A stretch of DNA of 58,934 nucleotides, from NCBI GenBank assembly GCA_946627565.1, contig CAMOVR010000004.1, forward strand, positions 1-58,934, given 5' to 3'. Both the position numbers and the translations under genes were made by a program. Under the pieces are notes generated by a model. The model had not been told where the DNA came from. It did no database searches and saw only the letters and a program-made list of their open reading frames with translations. Each line of letters starts with the position of its first letter. Position 1 is the first letter of the stretch. The stretch comes from an uncultured Clostridia bacterium. GTDB lineage: Bacteria > Bacillota > Clostridia > Christensenellales > Aristaeellaceae. Below, in pieces: positions 47,490 to 56,670 of the stretch.

Positions 47490-47549
47490 TTGACGATTCC
47501 GTCAACAGCGAGTTGGGTTTTGTGAGCTACCACAGAAAAACAACTCGCT
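47490..47549 (+). promoter_or_regulatory. Inverted repeats in the leader of the replication operon
   Basis: Two elements follow each other: TTGACG-ATTC-CGTCAA (47490-47505) and a larger hairpin AGCGAGTTG (47507-47515) / CAACTCGCT (47541-47549) with extra inner pairing, followed by TTTT. The second looks like an attenuator or terminator ahead of the gene at 47574. Confidence 0.5.
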
Positions 47550-47573
47550 TTTGCATGGAAGGAGCAAAACCGC

Positions 47574-47783
47574 ATGATCGCTTTTCTGTTCATCATCATC
47601 GGCTGCCTGGTGGCTACCGGCTGGATCGAAGCCAGGGAAGAAAACGGAGCCACCGAAAAAGCCTACATCAATCACATGGCCGATCAAAGCCGGAAAGCGG
47701 CAGCGGCTCCCAGGAATCAAAGATTCACCAAGTACAGCCAAATCGGGTGGAAGCCCAAGAAAAAGATTGGAGGAAGGAAATGA
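47574..47783 (+). CDS. Small N-terminally anchored protein
   Basis: 69 residues. N-terminal hydrophobic segment (IAFLFIIIGCLVATGWI) serves as one membrane span or uncleaved signal, followed by a basic hydrophilic tail ending KPKKKIGGRK. It overlaps the start of the SMC-like gene by 4 nt. Not recognised. Confidence 0.6.
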   Translation: MIAFLFIIIGCLVATGWIEAREENGATEKAYINHMADQSRKAAAAPRNQRFTKYSQIGWKPKKKIGGRK

Positions 47784-49093
47784 AAATCACATCTCTTCAG
47801 CTTGAAAACGTGAAACGGGTAAAAGCCGTTTCAATCACCCCGGCCCAGAACGGGCTGACGGTGATCGGCGGGAAAAACGGCCAGGGCAAAACCAGCGTGC
47901 TGGACGCCATTGCCTGGGCCCTGGGTGGGGAAAACTACCGCCCCAGCAGCGCCCAGCGGGAAGGAAGCGTGCTGCCGCCAAAGCTGCACGTGGTGCTGGA
48001 TAACGGCATCGTAGTGGAACGGACCGGGAAAAACAGTTCCCTCACCGTAACCGACCCTTCCGGGAAGCGGGCCGGGCAGCGCCTTCTGGATGAATTCGTG
48101 GAAAAGCTGGCCCTGGATTTGCCGAAGTTCATGGCCCAGAACAGCAAAGACAAGGCCCGGACGCTGCTCAAAATCATCGGCATGGAAGACCAGGTAAAGC
48201 GCCTGGATGATGAAGAGCAGCAGCTTTACAACCGCCGTCACGCCCTGGGCCAGATCGCCGATCAGAAACGAAAGTACGCCAATGAAATGCAGTTCTTCCC
48301 TGGAGTGCCTGAATCCCCGGTAAGCGCCGGTGAACTGATTGAGCGGCAGCAGGCCATCCTTCTCAAGAATGCCGAAAACCAGCGGAAACGGGACAGCGTG
48401 CAGGTTTTCGTACAGCGGGACGGGATCCTTCGGCAGAAAATTCAGGGCCTTACCGATCAGATCACCGCCTTGCTCCAGCAGAAAAAAGAAGCGGAGGACG
48501 CCTGGAAACGGAATCAGCAGGATCTGGAAACGGCGAAGCTGGACGCCTCTACCTTACAGGACGAGAGCACAGCTGAGCTGGAGGAATCGATCCGCCAGGT
48601 GGACGAGATCAACCGCAAGGTACGCGCCAACCTGGACAAGGAAAAGGCCGTTGAGGACGCAGACGCCATGGCCCGCGAGTATGACGGCATGACAGCTCAG
48701 ATTGACGCGGTCCGGGAAGAACGGACGAAGCTGCTGCAGGGTGCCAACCTGCCGCTTCCGGATCTGACGGTGGAGCAGGGCGAACTGCTCTATAAGGGCA
48801 AAGCCTGGGATTGCATGAGTTCCTCGGAGCAGCTGCGGGTGAGCGTGGCCATCGTGCGGGCCATCAACCCGAAATGCAACTTTGTACTGATCGACAAAAC
48901 CGAGCAGATGGACGTGGATACCATGCGAGAGTTTGGAGCCTGGCTGGAACAGGAAGGGCTTCAAGCCATCTGCACCAGGGTGGGAACGGACGGCGTTTGC
49001 CAAATCATCATCGAGGACGGCGCTGTGGTTGAAAGCGCCAATCAGGAACAGCCAGCGCCTGCAGCGGCTGGATGGACGAAAGGAGTATTTTAA
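47780..49093 (+). CDS. SMC/Rad50-like ATPase
   Basis: 437 residues. Walker A GKNGQGKT at 31-38 follows GLTVIGG, long coiled coil spans about 130-330, and the C-terminal lobe has the SSSEQLRVSVAI signature and FVLIDKTEQMD as Walker B. The Walker B reads D-K instead of the usual D-E. Such short RecF/Rad50-like proteins sit beside Sak4-like recombinases in phages and probably process DNA ends during recombination-dependent replication. Its stop overlaps the next ATG. Confidence 0.88.
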   Translation: MKITSLQLENVKRVKAVSITPAQNGLTVIGGKNGQGKTSVLDAIAWALGGENYRPSSAQREGSVLPPKLHVVLDNGIVVERTGKNSSLTVTDPSGKRAGQRLLDEFVEKLALDLPKFMAQNSKDKARTLLKIIGMEDQVKRLDDEEQQLYNRRHALGQIADQKRKYANEMQFFPGVPESPVSAGELIERQQAILLKNAENQRKRDSVQVFVQRDGILRQKIQGLTDQITALLQQKKEAEDAWKRNQQDLETAKLDASTLQDESTAELEESIRQVDEINRKVRANLDKEKAVEDADAMAREYDGMTAQIDAVREERTKLLQGANLPLPDLTVEQGELLYKGKAWDCMSSSEQLRVSVAIVRAINPKCNFVLIDKTEQMDVDTMREFGAWLEQEGLQAICTRVGTDGVCQIIIEDGAVVESANQEQPAPAAAGWTKGVF

Positions 49094-50217
49094 TGCAAAT
49101 CACAAGAGGAAAAATCGTAACCGGACTGCGCTTTGCGGTGTATGGCTCTGAAGGAATCGGCAAGAGCACCTTTGTAAGCCAGATCCCCGGCGTGGTGTTC
49201 ATCGACACCGAAGGCAGCACCAACAACATGGACGTGCAGCGCTACCCCAAGCCCACCTCCTGGCAGATGCTGATGAACGAGGTGGATGACGCGATCCGCA
49301 ATTCCGGCATGTTGAACGCCCTGGTGATCGACACGGCAGACTGGGCCGAAAGACTCTGCCTGGATCATGTGTGCGCTTCCAACCTGATCAACGGGAAACC
49401 GGCAGGCAGCATTGAGGATTACGGGTACGGGCGCGGCTACACCTACCTGTACGAAGAATTCGGCAAGCTGCTGGATAAGTTGACCGAGCTTCATAACAAG
49501 GGCGTCCACGTGGGCTTCACCGCCCATGCCATGATGCGAAAGTTTGAACAGCCGGACGAACTTGGCACCTATGACCGGTGGGAAATGAAAACCAGCAAGA
49601 AGGTAGCGCCCCTGATCAAAGAATGGTGTGATCTGCTGCTGTTCGCCAATTATAAAACCTTCGTCTATGCCGCCGATAAGGACGGCAAAAAGCACAAGGC
49701 CAGCGGCGCTCAGCGCGTGATGTACACCACGCATCACGCCTGTTGGGATGCCAAAAACCGCCACGGGCTGCCGCCTGAAATGCCCTTTGAATTCGCTCAG
49801 GTTGCCGCCCTGTTCCAGCCGGTGGGCGGCGCGGTGCCCCCGCCGATGCACGCGGAAGAACAATTGCCTATTCCCCCCGCCGTGCAAAACGCCCCGGCGC
49901 AGACCACGCCCCCGATGCCGCAAGCCGGGCCTTCGACACCCCCTCCGGCCCCGGCTCCTGCCCCGGCCCCGGCACCACAGCAAGCGCCCGCCCAGAGCAT
50001 TGATTACAGCATGGTGCCCCCTGCCCTGGCTGATCTGATGCGTGCAGACGGCATTACGCCCTTTGAGGTGCAGGCTGCCGTAGCGCAGAAGGGCTATTTC
50101 CCGATGGATACCCCATGGCCAAATTATCCCAAGGACTTCGTTGACGGCGTGCTGATTGGCGCTTGGCCCCAGGTGAAAAACATGGTGCTGGCCAACCGGG
50201 TAGAAGCCCCGTTCTGA
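49093..50217 (+). CDS. Sak4-like RecA-fold ATPase
   Basis: 374 residues. Walker A GSEGIGKS at 18-25, Walker B-like ALVIDTADW, and GVHVGFTAHAMMRKF place it in the AAA_24/Sak4 single-strand annealing or RecA-like group. From about 245 to 305 the chain is proline/alanine/glutamine-rich (PAPAPAPAPAP), probably a flexible linker. The tail resembles PFEVQAAVAQKGYFPMDTPW. Likely role is homologous recombination along with the ssDNA-binding proteins downstream. Confidence 0.85.
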   Translation: MQITRGKIVTGLRFAVYGSEGIGKSTFVSQIPGVVFIDTEGSTNNMDVQRYPKPTSWQMLMNEVDDAIRNSGMLNALVIDTADWAERLCLDHVCASNLINGKPAGSIEDYGYGRGYTYLYEEFGKLLDKLTELHNKGVHVGFTAHAMMRKFEQPDELGTYDRWEMKTSKKVAPLIKEWCDLLLFANYKTFVYAADKDGKKHKASGAQRVMYTTHHACWDAKNRHGLPPEMPFEFAQVAALFQPVGGAVPPPMHAEEQLPIPPAVQNAPAQTTPPMPQAGPSTPPPAPAPAPAPAPQQAPAQSIDYSMVPPALADLMRADGITPFEVQAAVAQKGYFPMDTPWPNYPKDFVDGVLIGAWPQVKNMVLANRVEAPF

Positions 50218-50234
50218 TATTGGAGGAATGAACA

Positions 50235-50474
50235 ATGGAAAGAAAACCGATTGAATTTGAGGTAACCGAGCGCATCGCCACCCTGAGCCAGGGCAACGGC
50301 GGGTATACCACGGAACTGAACCGGGTGACCTTCAATGGCAACCCCGCCAAGCTGGATCTGCGCAAGTGGCGCGATGAGCAGCCCATGAAGGGCATTGCAC
50401 TGACTGATGAAGAAGCCCGCGCTTTGCTGGCTGCTTTACAGAAATATTTTTCAGAAGGAGTTGAAAAACCGTGA
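50235..50474 (+). CDS. PC4/YdbC-like ssDNA-binding protein
   Basis: 79 residues. The pattern IEFEVTERIATLSQGNGGYT, ELNRVTFNGNPAKLDLRKWR and GIALTDEEARALLAAL matches the YdbC family of PC4-like proteins, which bind single-stranded DNA as dimers. It is coupled to the next gene by overlap. Confidence 0.85.
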   Translation: MERKPIEFEVTERIATLSQGNGGYTTELNRVTFNGNPAKLDLRKWRDEQPMKGIALTDEEARALLAALQKYFSEGVEKP

Positions 50475-51061
50475 GTGAGTACGTACCGAACAACATGAAC
50501 CAGGAAATTGCCTGGGATGACACGATATCAAAGGACAGCGAATTTGTCCTTCTTCCAGAAGGCGATTACAAATTCACAGTAACTAAGTTTGAACGCGGCA
50601 GGCACAACGGTAGTGATAAGCTGCCGCCCTGCAACAAAGCGGTTCTGACGCTGGAATTGACTGACGGTTTTCAGAGCGGCGTCATGCAGCACAACCTTTT
50701 CCTTCACAGGAAGTGCGAAGGCATGCTGTGCGCCTTCTTCACGGCCATCGGTCAGCGCAAGCACGGCGAAGTGTTGATGCCCAGGTGGGATCAGCTGATA
50801 GGCACGACAGGGACCTGCAAAATCGGCGTACGCAAGTGGAGAGGAAACGACGGATCAGAACGGGAGAGCAACGAAATCCGCAAGTTCTATGAAAAGGACG
50901 AACAGCCTCCCATGCCTGCCGCCCCGCAGCCACAGCAGCAAGCCTATCAGCAGCCCTACCAACAGCCCACATATCAGCAGCCCGCCCCGCAGCCCGCTTA
51001 CCAGCAACAGCAAATGTACGGCCAGCAGCAGAACACGGGCTACACTCCCGGCAATTTCTAA
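50471..51061 (+). CDS. DUF669-like ssDNA-binding protein with Q/P-rich tail
   Basis: 196 residues from GTG. The N-terminal 140 (FVLLPEGDYKFTVTKFERGR, AVLTLELTDGFQSGVMQHN, GTCKIGVRKWRG) match DUF669 proteins found beside phage recombination genes. The tail (about 145-196) is rich in Gln, Pro and Tyr (QQQAYQQPYQQPTYQQP), like a disordered SSB-type tail. Probable single-strand binding protein for phage replication. Confidence 0.82.
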   Translation: MSEYVPNNMNQEIAWDDTISKDSEFVLLPEGDYKFTVTKFERGRHNGSDKLPPCNKAVLTLELTDGFQSGVMQHNLFLHRKCEGMLCAFFTAIGQRKHGEVLMPRWDQLIGTTGTCKIGVRKWRGNDGSERESNEIRKFYEKDEQPPMPAAPQPQQQAYQQPYQQPTYQQPAPQPAYQQQQMYGQQQNTGYTPGNF

Positions 51062-51121
51062 ACCGACGCACATTCCCCTGCTGTTCTTCGGAGCGGCAGG
51101 GGGATAAAGGAAGGATAAAGC

Positions 51122-52756
51122 ATGGACTTAAGACCTTACCAGAAAGAAGCCGTAACCGCAATCGAAAGCGAATGGCAGGACGGCAGAAAAAAGACCCTGC
51201 TGGTGCTGCCCACCGGATGCGGCAAAACCATCGTGTTCTGCCGAATTGCGGAAAACCGAGTGAAGGAAGGGGAACGGGTGCTGATCCTGGCCCACCGGGA
51301 TGAACTGCTCAACCAGGCTGCCGATAAGCTGGAGCGCAGCACCGGATTGCTGACCGCGAAAGAAAAGGCAGAGGAAACATGCCTGGGCAGTTGGTTCCGG
51401 GTGGTGGTGGGCAGCGTGCAAAGCATGATGCGCGAAAACCGCCTGGCCCGGTTCTCCCACGATTATTTCACCAGCATCATCATCGACGAAGCCCACCACT
51501 GCCTGACGGACAGCTACCAGAAGGTGCTTCAGCATTTCGACGGCGCGAAGGTGCTGGGCGTAACGGCCACCCCGGATAGATCGGATATGCGGAACCTGGG
51601 CCAGTTCTTTGACAGCCTGGCATACGAATACACCCTGCCGAGGGCCATCCGGGAAGGGTACCTGTGCAAGATAAAAGCCATGACCATTCCCCTCAAAATC
51701 GACATCACCGGCGTAAAACAGCAAAGCGGCGATTTTGCCCTGGCAGATGTGGGCACCGCCCTGGATCCGTACCTGGAAGAAATCGCACGCGAAATGAGCA
51801 AGCATTGCAGGAACCGAAAAACGGTGGTGTTCCTTCCCCTTATCAAAACCAGTCAGAAAATGTGCCGGTTGCTGAATGAACACGGCTTCCAGGCCGCAGA
51901 AGTAAACGGCAACAGCCCGGACAGGGCCGAAATCCTGACAGACTTTGACCAGGGGAAATACAACGTGCTGTGCAATAGCATGCTGCTCACCGAGGGGTGG
52001 GATTGCCCATCTGTTGACTGCATCGTGGTTCTCCGGCCCACAAAGGTAAGAAGCCTTTACTGCCAGATGGTGGGACGCGGGACCAGGCTTTCACCCGATA
52101 CCGGGAAGGAAGAACTGCTTCTGCTGGATTTCCTCTGGCATACCAGCCGCCATGATCTGTGCCGCCCCGCCCACCTGATTTGTGAAAATCCCGAAGTGGC
52201 CGACAAGATGACCGAAAACATGAACGAGGATCCCGAAAATGCGGTGGACATCGAAGCGGCTGAAAAGCAAGCGGCCCAGGACGTGCTGAAAGAACGGGAA
52301 GAAGCCCTGGCCAAGCAGCTTCAGGAAATGCGGAAGCGGAAACGCGCCTTGGTGGATCCTCTGCAATTCGAGATGAGCATCGCAGCGGAAGACCTGAGCA
52401 GCTATGTTCCCGCCTTTGGATGGCAAATGGCCCCGCCCAGCGATAAGCAGCTGGCCATGCTGGAAAAGCGCGGCATATTCCCGGATGAAATCAACAACGC
52501 GGGCAAGGCGGCGCTTCTGCTGGATCGGCTGCAAAAACGCCAGGCCGAAGGGCTGACAACGCCCAAGCAGATCCGCTTCCTGGAAAGCCGAGGATTCCAG
52601 CACGTGGGCACCTGGACATTTGACAGCGCCAAGCACCTGATTGACCGCATCGCTGCCAACGGATGGAGGACACCCATCGGAATCACGCCTTCCACCTATC
52701 AGCCGGAACTGGCACAAACGCCGGATGGCGGCTTGGCAGTCGGCGGCTGGTGGTAA
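51122..52756 (+). CDS. SF2 DEAH-box helicase
   Basis: 544 residues. Motif I TGCGKT (31-36), motif II DEAH (122-125), motif III VTATP and motif VI QMVGRGTRLSP are present in order, typical of RapA/Hef-like phage helicases. The C-terminal 150 residues include two related segments (SDKQLAMLEKRGIFPDEINN and PKQIRFLESRGFQHVGTW), likely DNA-binding. It should unwind or remodel DNA during replication and recombination. Confidence 0.92.
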   Translation: MDLRPYQKEAVTAIESEWQDGRKKTLLVLPTGCGKTIVFCRIAENRVKEGERVLILAHRDELLNQAADKLERSTGLLTAKEKAEETCLGSWFRVVVGSVQSMMRENRLARFSHDYFTSIIIDEAHHCLTDSYQKVLQHFDGAKVLGVTATPDRSDMRNLGQFFDSLAYEYTLPRAIREGYLCKIKAMTIPLKIDITGVKQQSGDFALADVGTALDPYLEEIAREMSKHCRNRKTVVFLPLIKTSQKMCRLLNEHGFQAAEVNGNSPDRAEILTDFDQGKYNVLCNSMLLTEGWDCPSVDCIVVLRPTKVRSLYCQMVGRGTRLSPDTGKEELLLLDFLWHTSRHDLCRPAHLICENPEVADKMTENMNEDPENAVDIEAAEKQAAQDVLKEREEALAKQLQEMRKRKRALVDPLQFEMSIAAEDLSSYVPAFGWQMAPPSDKQLAMLEKRGIFPDEINNAGKAALLLDRLQKRQAEGLTTPKQIRFLESRGFQHVGTWTFDSAKHLIDRIAANGWRTPIGITPSTYQPELAQTPDGGLAVGGWW

Positions 52757-52770
52757 AAGGAGAATGACAC

Positions 52771-55047
52771 ATGACAAACAGCGGATTGAACCTGCTGGAG
52801 GTGCTGAACCACATCGACCCCGCCCGGCTGGATTACCAGCAATGGACGGATGTGGGCATGGCGCTTAAGCAGGAAGGATACACCCCCGACGTATGGGAGC
52901 AATGGAGCGCCAAGGACAGCGCCCGGTACCATCCCGGCGAATGCCTGAAAAAATGGGGCAGCTTCAATGGCAACAGCAACCCCGTCACGGGCGGCACCAT
53001 TGTGCAGTACGCCATGGATCAGGGCTGGAAGCCCAACACAGGCCCCGATGCCGAAATCGGCTGGGATGATGTAATCGGCGGGAATGGCGAGGATGAACTG
53101 CGCGTAATCAACAGCGCATGGCTGGAGGAAAAGGATATCCCGCCACCCCCTGAACACATGGACGGCCCGAAAGAACTGATTCGTTACCTGTCCATTCTGT
53201 TTGAAGCCGCAGAGAACGTGGGTTACGTGACCAGTTCGTACCTGAACCAGGACGGACGGCACGTGCCCACCAAAGGAAGCTATGACAGAACGGCAGGCCA
53301 GCTGATTGAAGCCCTTTCCAAGTGCAACGGTGATCTTGGCGCTGTGCTGGGAGATTACGACCCGGAAACGGGCGCGTGGATCCGCTTCAATCCGCTGGAC
53401 GGTAAAGGCGTAAAGAATGACAACGTAACCGAGTACCGCTATGCGCTGGTGGAATCAGACACCATGGATTTATCCCGGCAATACAGCCTGATGCTGGAAT
53501 TGCAGCTGCCGATTGCCGTGATGGTGCACAGCGGGAAAAAGAGCATCCACGCCATTGTGCGCATCGACGCCCAGAACTATGACGAATACCGCCAGCGCGT
53601 GGATTACCTGTACGCAGTGTGCCAGAAGAACGGCATGGAGCTGGACCGGCAAAACCGCAATCCTTCCCGCCTGTCCCGGATGCCCGGCGTGATGCGCAGC
53701 GGAAAGCCGCAGTATATCCTGGCTGAAAACATCGGCTGCGAAAACTTCACGGCCTGGAAGGAATACATTGAAGGCATCAATGACGATCTGCCCGACATGG
53801 AGAACCTGGACAGCTTCATGGAGAATATGCCGCCTCTGGCCCCGGAACTGATCAAAGGCGTACTGCGGCACGGCCATAAGCTGCTTCTGTCCGGCCCCAG
53901 CAAAGCGGGAAAGAGCTTCGCCCTGATCGAGCTTTGCATCGCCATAGCGGAAGGAATGCCCTGGCTGGGCTTCGCCTGCGATCCTGGCGGCGTGCTGTAC
54001 GTGAACCTGGAATTGGATAGGGCCAGCTGCCTGCACCGCTTTCAGGATGTATATCAGGCCCTGGGCATCCAGCCCAAGAACGCCGATGCCATCGACATTT
54101 GGAATCTGCGCGGGCGATCCTGCCCCATGGACAAGCTGGCACCGAAGCTGATCCGCAGGGCGCAGAAAAAAGGCTATTCAGCCGTAATCATCGACCCGAT
54201 CTATAAGGTGATCACCGGCGATGAAAACAGCGCCGACCAGATGAGCGCCTTTTGTAATCAGTTCGATAAGATATGCACCGAACTGGGCTGCTCGGTTATT
54301 TACTGCCATCATCACAGCAAAGGCAGCCAGGGCCAGAAACGCAGCATGGACCGGGCAAGCGGCTCCGGCGTGTTTGCCCGTGACCCTGACGCCCTGATCG
54401 ACCTGATTGAACTGGATATTCCTGACCGGGATAACATCATCAATCAGGCGGTACGGGATCAATGCGCAAAGTGGCTTTCAATGTACCGCCCAGGCTGGAC
54501 GGAGGAACTGAGCCAGGATGACCAATGCAACCATGCGATGGTGAAGGCGTACTTCGATAAGGTGATCCCGCCCGGCATCAAAGGCATGCTGGATGCGCAG
54601 CTGGAAACCCTGAAGAAAACAACGGCCTATAAAACCGCCTGGCGCGTGGAAGGCGTGCTGCGCGAATTCGCCCCCATGGAGCCCCGCAACGTCTGGTTTG
54701 AATATCCCATCCACAAGGCCGACACAAGCGGCGTGCTGCGCGATTTTGCGGCGGACGGCGAAAAGCACGGCAGCATTTACAAAGCACAGAAGGCCCGGAA
54801 AGAAAATGCCCGGCAGAAACGGAAAACCAAGCGGGAAGAATTGGAAGCCGCCATCCAGAACGCCAACGGTGGTGAGCCGGTCACGGTAAAGGAACTTGTG
54901 GAATACTTCACCCCGGAAAACGGGAAAGCCCCGCAGGATCAAACGGTCAGAAAATGGATCCGAGAGAACGGATTTATGATTGATCAGAACACCGGGCACG
55001 TTGTAAAAGCCGAAAATGCAGAATGGTTACAGAATGACAATCAGTAA
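52771..55047 (+). CDS. Primase-helicase fusion (PriCT-2 + RecA-like RepA helicase)
   Basis: 758 residues. The N-terminus (13-85: DYQQWTDVGMALKQEG ... WGSF ... TGGTIVQYA) is a PriCT-2 domain. Residues 150-330 include MVHSGKKSIHAIVRIDA and RMPGVMRSGKPQ as in phage primases. The helicase part starts with GPSKAGKS (375-382), with VIIDPIYKVITGDEN and SVIYCHHHSKG, as in the RepA/AAA_25 hexameric helicases. The C-terminus carries a helical DNA-binding tail. It is the likely replication initiator-helicase; a repeat-rich origin candidate follows it. Confidence 0.9.
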   Translation: MTNSGLNLLEVLNHIDPARLDYQQWTDVGMALKQEGYTPDVWEQWSAKDSARYHPGECLKKWGSFNGNSNPVTGGTIVQYAMDQGWKPNTGPDAEIGWDDVIGGNGEDELRVINSAWLEEKDIPPPPEHMDGPKELIRYLSILFEAAENVGYVTSSYLNQDGRHVPTKGSYDRTAGQLIEALSKCNGDLGAVLGDYDPETGAWIRFNPLDGKGVKNDNVTEYRYALVESDTMDLSRQYSLMLELQLPIAVMVHSGKKSIHAIVRIDAQNYDEYRQRVDYLYAVCQKNGMELDRQNRNPSRLSRMPGVMRSGKPQYILAENIGCENFTAWKEYIEGINDDLPDMENLDSFMENMPPLAPELIKGVLRHGHKLLLSGPSKAGKSFALIELCIAIAEGMPWLGFACDPGGVLYVNLELDRASCLHRFQDVYQALGIQPKNADAIDIWNLRGRSCPMDKLAPKLIRRAQKKGYSAVIIDPIYKVITGDENSADQMSAFCNQFDKICTELGCSVIYCHHHSKGSQGQKRSMDRASGSGVFARDPDALIDLIELDIPDRDNIINQAVRDQCAKWLSMYRPGWTEELSQDDQCNHAMVKAYFDKVIPPGIKGMLDAQLETLKKTTAYKTAWRVEGVLREFAPMEPRNVWFEYPIHKADTSGVLRDFAADGEKHGSIYKAQKARKENARQKRKTKREELEAAIQNANGGEPVTVKELVEYFTPENGKAPQDQTVRKWIRENGFMIDQNTGHVVKAENAEWLQNDNQ

Positions 55048-55203
55048 CGAAATAACGCACGTTATCAAATGCAGATTTTTACATTCAATAATTCGCGTTA
55101 CGGTGTGCGTTACGGATTGTAAATTACCAATCAATAATGCGTGTTACGCGTTACGAATACACCCCCTAAAGGGGGAAACATGCGCAGTTGTAACGTGCGT
55201 TAC
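55044..55203. other. Candidate replication origin with GCGTTACG repeats
   Basis: Six CGTTAC words in either orientation (55044, 55096, 55108, 55149, 55190, 55198), several as GCGTTACG, lie in 160 bp with AT-rich stretches between them and a CCCCC-TAAA-GGGGG hairpin. The location directly after the primase-helicase gene suits an iteron origin. The overlapping open frame is low complexity and not protein-like. Confidence 0.5.
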
Positions 55204-55310
55204 GGGTGTGGTGTGGTGGGGCCCCCAAGCCACCCCACCATCACACACCGCACACGCCCATTACGCCACAGTTACCCCGCGACCCAAAAAGAAAGGAGGC
55301 CAGCCCCAAA

Positions 55311-55730
55311 TTGGAAATGCAATTCTTCCTTCCAATGATCCCGCCCACGGCAACCGCTCAGCAACACAGGGCCGTTGGCAGAGGGAAAGGCAAAAAAACT
55401 TCCTACTTCGATACCCCGGAGTTGAAGGATGCCAGAGAAAAGTTTGAAGCGTACCTTTCCCAACACCGGCCACGGTTTCCCATGAATGGCGCAGTTCGGC
55501 TGGTGACAAAATGGTGCTTCCCCATGACCCAGACCAGCCAACACGGGGAATACAAAGCCACCCGGCCCGATACCGACAACCTGATAAAGCTATTCAAGGA
55601 TTGTATGACGCGCCTGGGATTTTGGCACGACGATGCTCAGGTGGCATCCGAAACCACCGAAAAGTTCTTCTCCAATACCCCCGGCATTTGGGTATACGCG
55701 GCAGAGATTGAGGAGGATGTGATTCCATGA
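55311..55730 (+). CDS. rusA: RusA-like Holliday junction resolvase
   Basis: 139 residues from TTG 55311, 11 nt after AAAGGAGG; the upstream open frame is low complexity. RPDTDNLIKLFKDCM (D87 and D89) and WHDDAQV (D107, D108) are the conserved acidic metal-binding positions of RusA, with FFLPMIPPTATAQQHRAV as the opening strand. It cuts four-way junctions before packaging. Confidence 0.9.
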   Translation: MEMQFFLPMIPPTATAQQHRAVGRGKGKKTSYFDTPELKDAREKFEAYLSQHRPRFPMNGAVRLVTKWCFPMTQTSQHGEYKATRPDTDNLIKLFKDCMTRLGFWHDDAQVASETTEKFFSNTPGIWVYAAEIEEDVIP

Positions 55731-55972
55731 ACGCCCCTCCCCTCCAGCAAGCGGAGCCCAATATCCGCATCGTGGATGTATGGCCGCTGCAAAAGCTGAC
55801 CAAAGCCATCCAAGCCGCGTACAACGCGCTGGCCAAAAAAGGCGAAATATACGTGATCAAAGTAACGGCCAGCCGAAAATCCAGCCTGGCGGTGATCGAG
55901 TACCTGAGCACCCTTCCCAAAGATTGGACGCATGAAGCGATCCGAAAGCAAATCCCGGAGGCAATGCCATGA
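55727..55972 (+). CDS. Small hypothetical protein
   Basis: 81 residues overlapping rusA by 4 nt. Sequence IRIVDVWPLQKLTKAIQAAY and LAVIEYLSTLPKDWTHEAIR. Short helical protein; not recognised. Confidence 0.6.
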   Translation: MNAPPLQQAEPNIRIVDVWPLQKLTKAIQAAYNALAKKGEIYVIKVTASRKSSLAVIEYLSTLPKDWTHEAIRKQIPEAMP

Positions 55973-56247
55973 CACAGAATTATTCCACCTGCAGAGGCTG
56001 CGGCGCGAACGTGCTCTGGCTGAAAACCACGGCGGGAAAATGGATGATCTGCAATCGTCCCCTGATTTCCTTCGAGCCGGGCGGCGGACCTGAAACCTTC
56101 GTACAGCCAGATGGAAAAGTGGTGCGCGGCAGGAGAAAAGAGAACGGCTCGGCAGCCGGATACATCGCGCATTGGGCCACATGCCCCCAAAGAAAAGACT
56201 TCAAGAAGGAGAAAACCGATGCTGGGAAAACCCGCAATGCAGTATGA
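55969..56247 (+). CDS. Zinc-ribbon protein
   Basis: 92 residues. CRGCGANVLWLKTTAGKWM is the first half of a ribbon, with C-NRPL and a late THWATCPQR providing the other ligands. Related to short phage ribbons that interrupt restriction or act as adaptors; role unknown. Confidence 0.6.
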   Translation: MTQNYSTCRGCGANVLWLKTTAGKWMICNRPLISFEPGGGPETFVQPDGKVVRGRRKENGSAAGYIAHWATCPQRKDFKKEKTDAGKTRNAV

Positions 56248-56416
56248 CACCAAGCCCTACACCCCGGATATTACCAAGCAGGCATGGCATATGAGCGATA
56301 AGGTGCTCAAAAAAAACATCTGCGAAGAAGGCCCCGCCCATTGCCGGGAATGCATGCTTTGCGAGTTTGGCAAAGAGTACCTGATTCGGGAAAAACGAAA
56401 GGAGGCGATGCAATGA
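56219..56416 (+). CDS. Small cysteine-rich protein
   Basis: 65 residues from ATG 56219, eight nt after GAAGGAG, overlapping the previous gene. CEEGPAHCRECMLCEFG gives a four-cysteine cluster, possibly iron-sulphur or zinc. Not recognised. Confidence 0.5.
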   Translation: MLGKPAMQYDTKPYTPDITKQAWHMSDKVLKKNICEEGPAHCRECMLCEFGKEYLIREKRKEAMQ

Positions 56417-56670
56417 CCCTCATCGATCTGGACCAGGTGGATTGGAGCAAATGCCCGCGTGAAGTACTGGATATGGTCAACGTAGAGGACGTGAGAAAGT
56501 TCCTCCGGCAGCAGCCAACCTTCATCGGCGTGTCGCTTACCAGCAGCACCAACCCCCGGACGCGCATGGCGGCTACCACCGTAGCCATGAATTTAAGCCA
56601 GGCGCTGATGAACATGTATCCTCTCATGGTGGAATTCGCAAATGAAAAGAAGGGAGCAAATTCAAAATGA
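56413..56670 (+). CDS. Small hypothetical protein
   Basis: 85 residues from ATG 56413 after AAAGGAGG. LIDLDQVDWSKCPREVLDMV and RTRMAATTVAMNLSQALMNM. Helical; overlaps the MazG-like gene start. Not recognised. Confidence 0.55.
   Translation: MTLIDLDQVDWSKCPREVLDMVNVEDVRKFLRQQPTFIGVSLTSSTNPRTRMAATTVAMNLSQALMNMYPLMVEFANEKKGANSK

Noticed and set aside
55016-55447. 143-codon frame across the origin-like repeats
   Set aside because: Crosses the repeat region, overlaps the end of the primase-helicase gene and RusA, and lacks a ribosome site or recognisable sequence.
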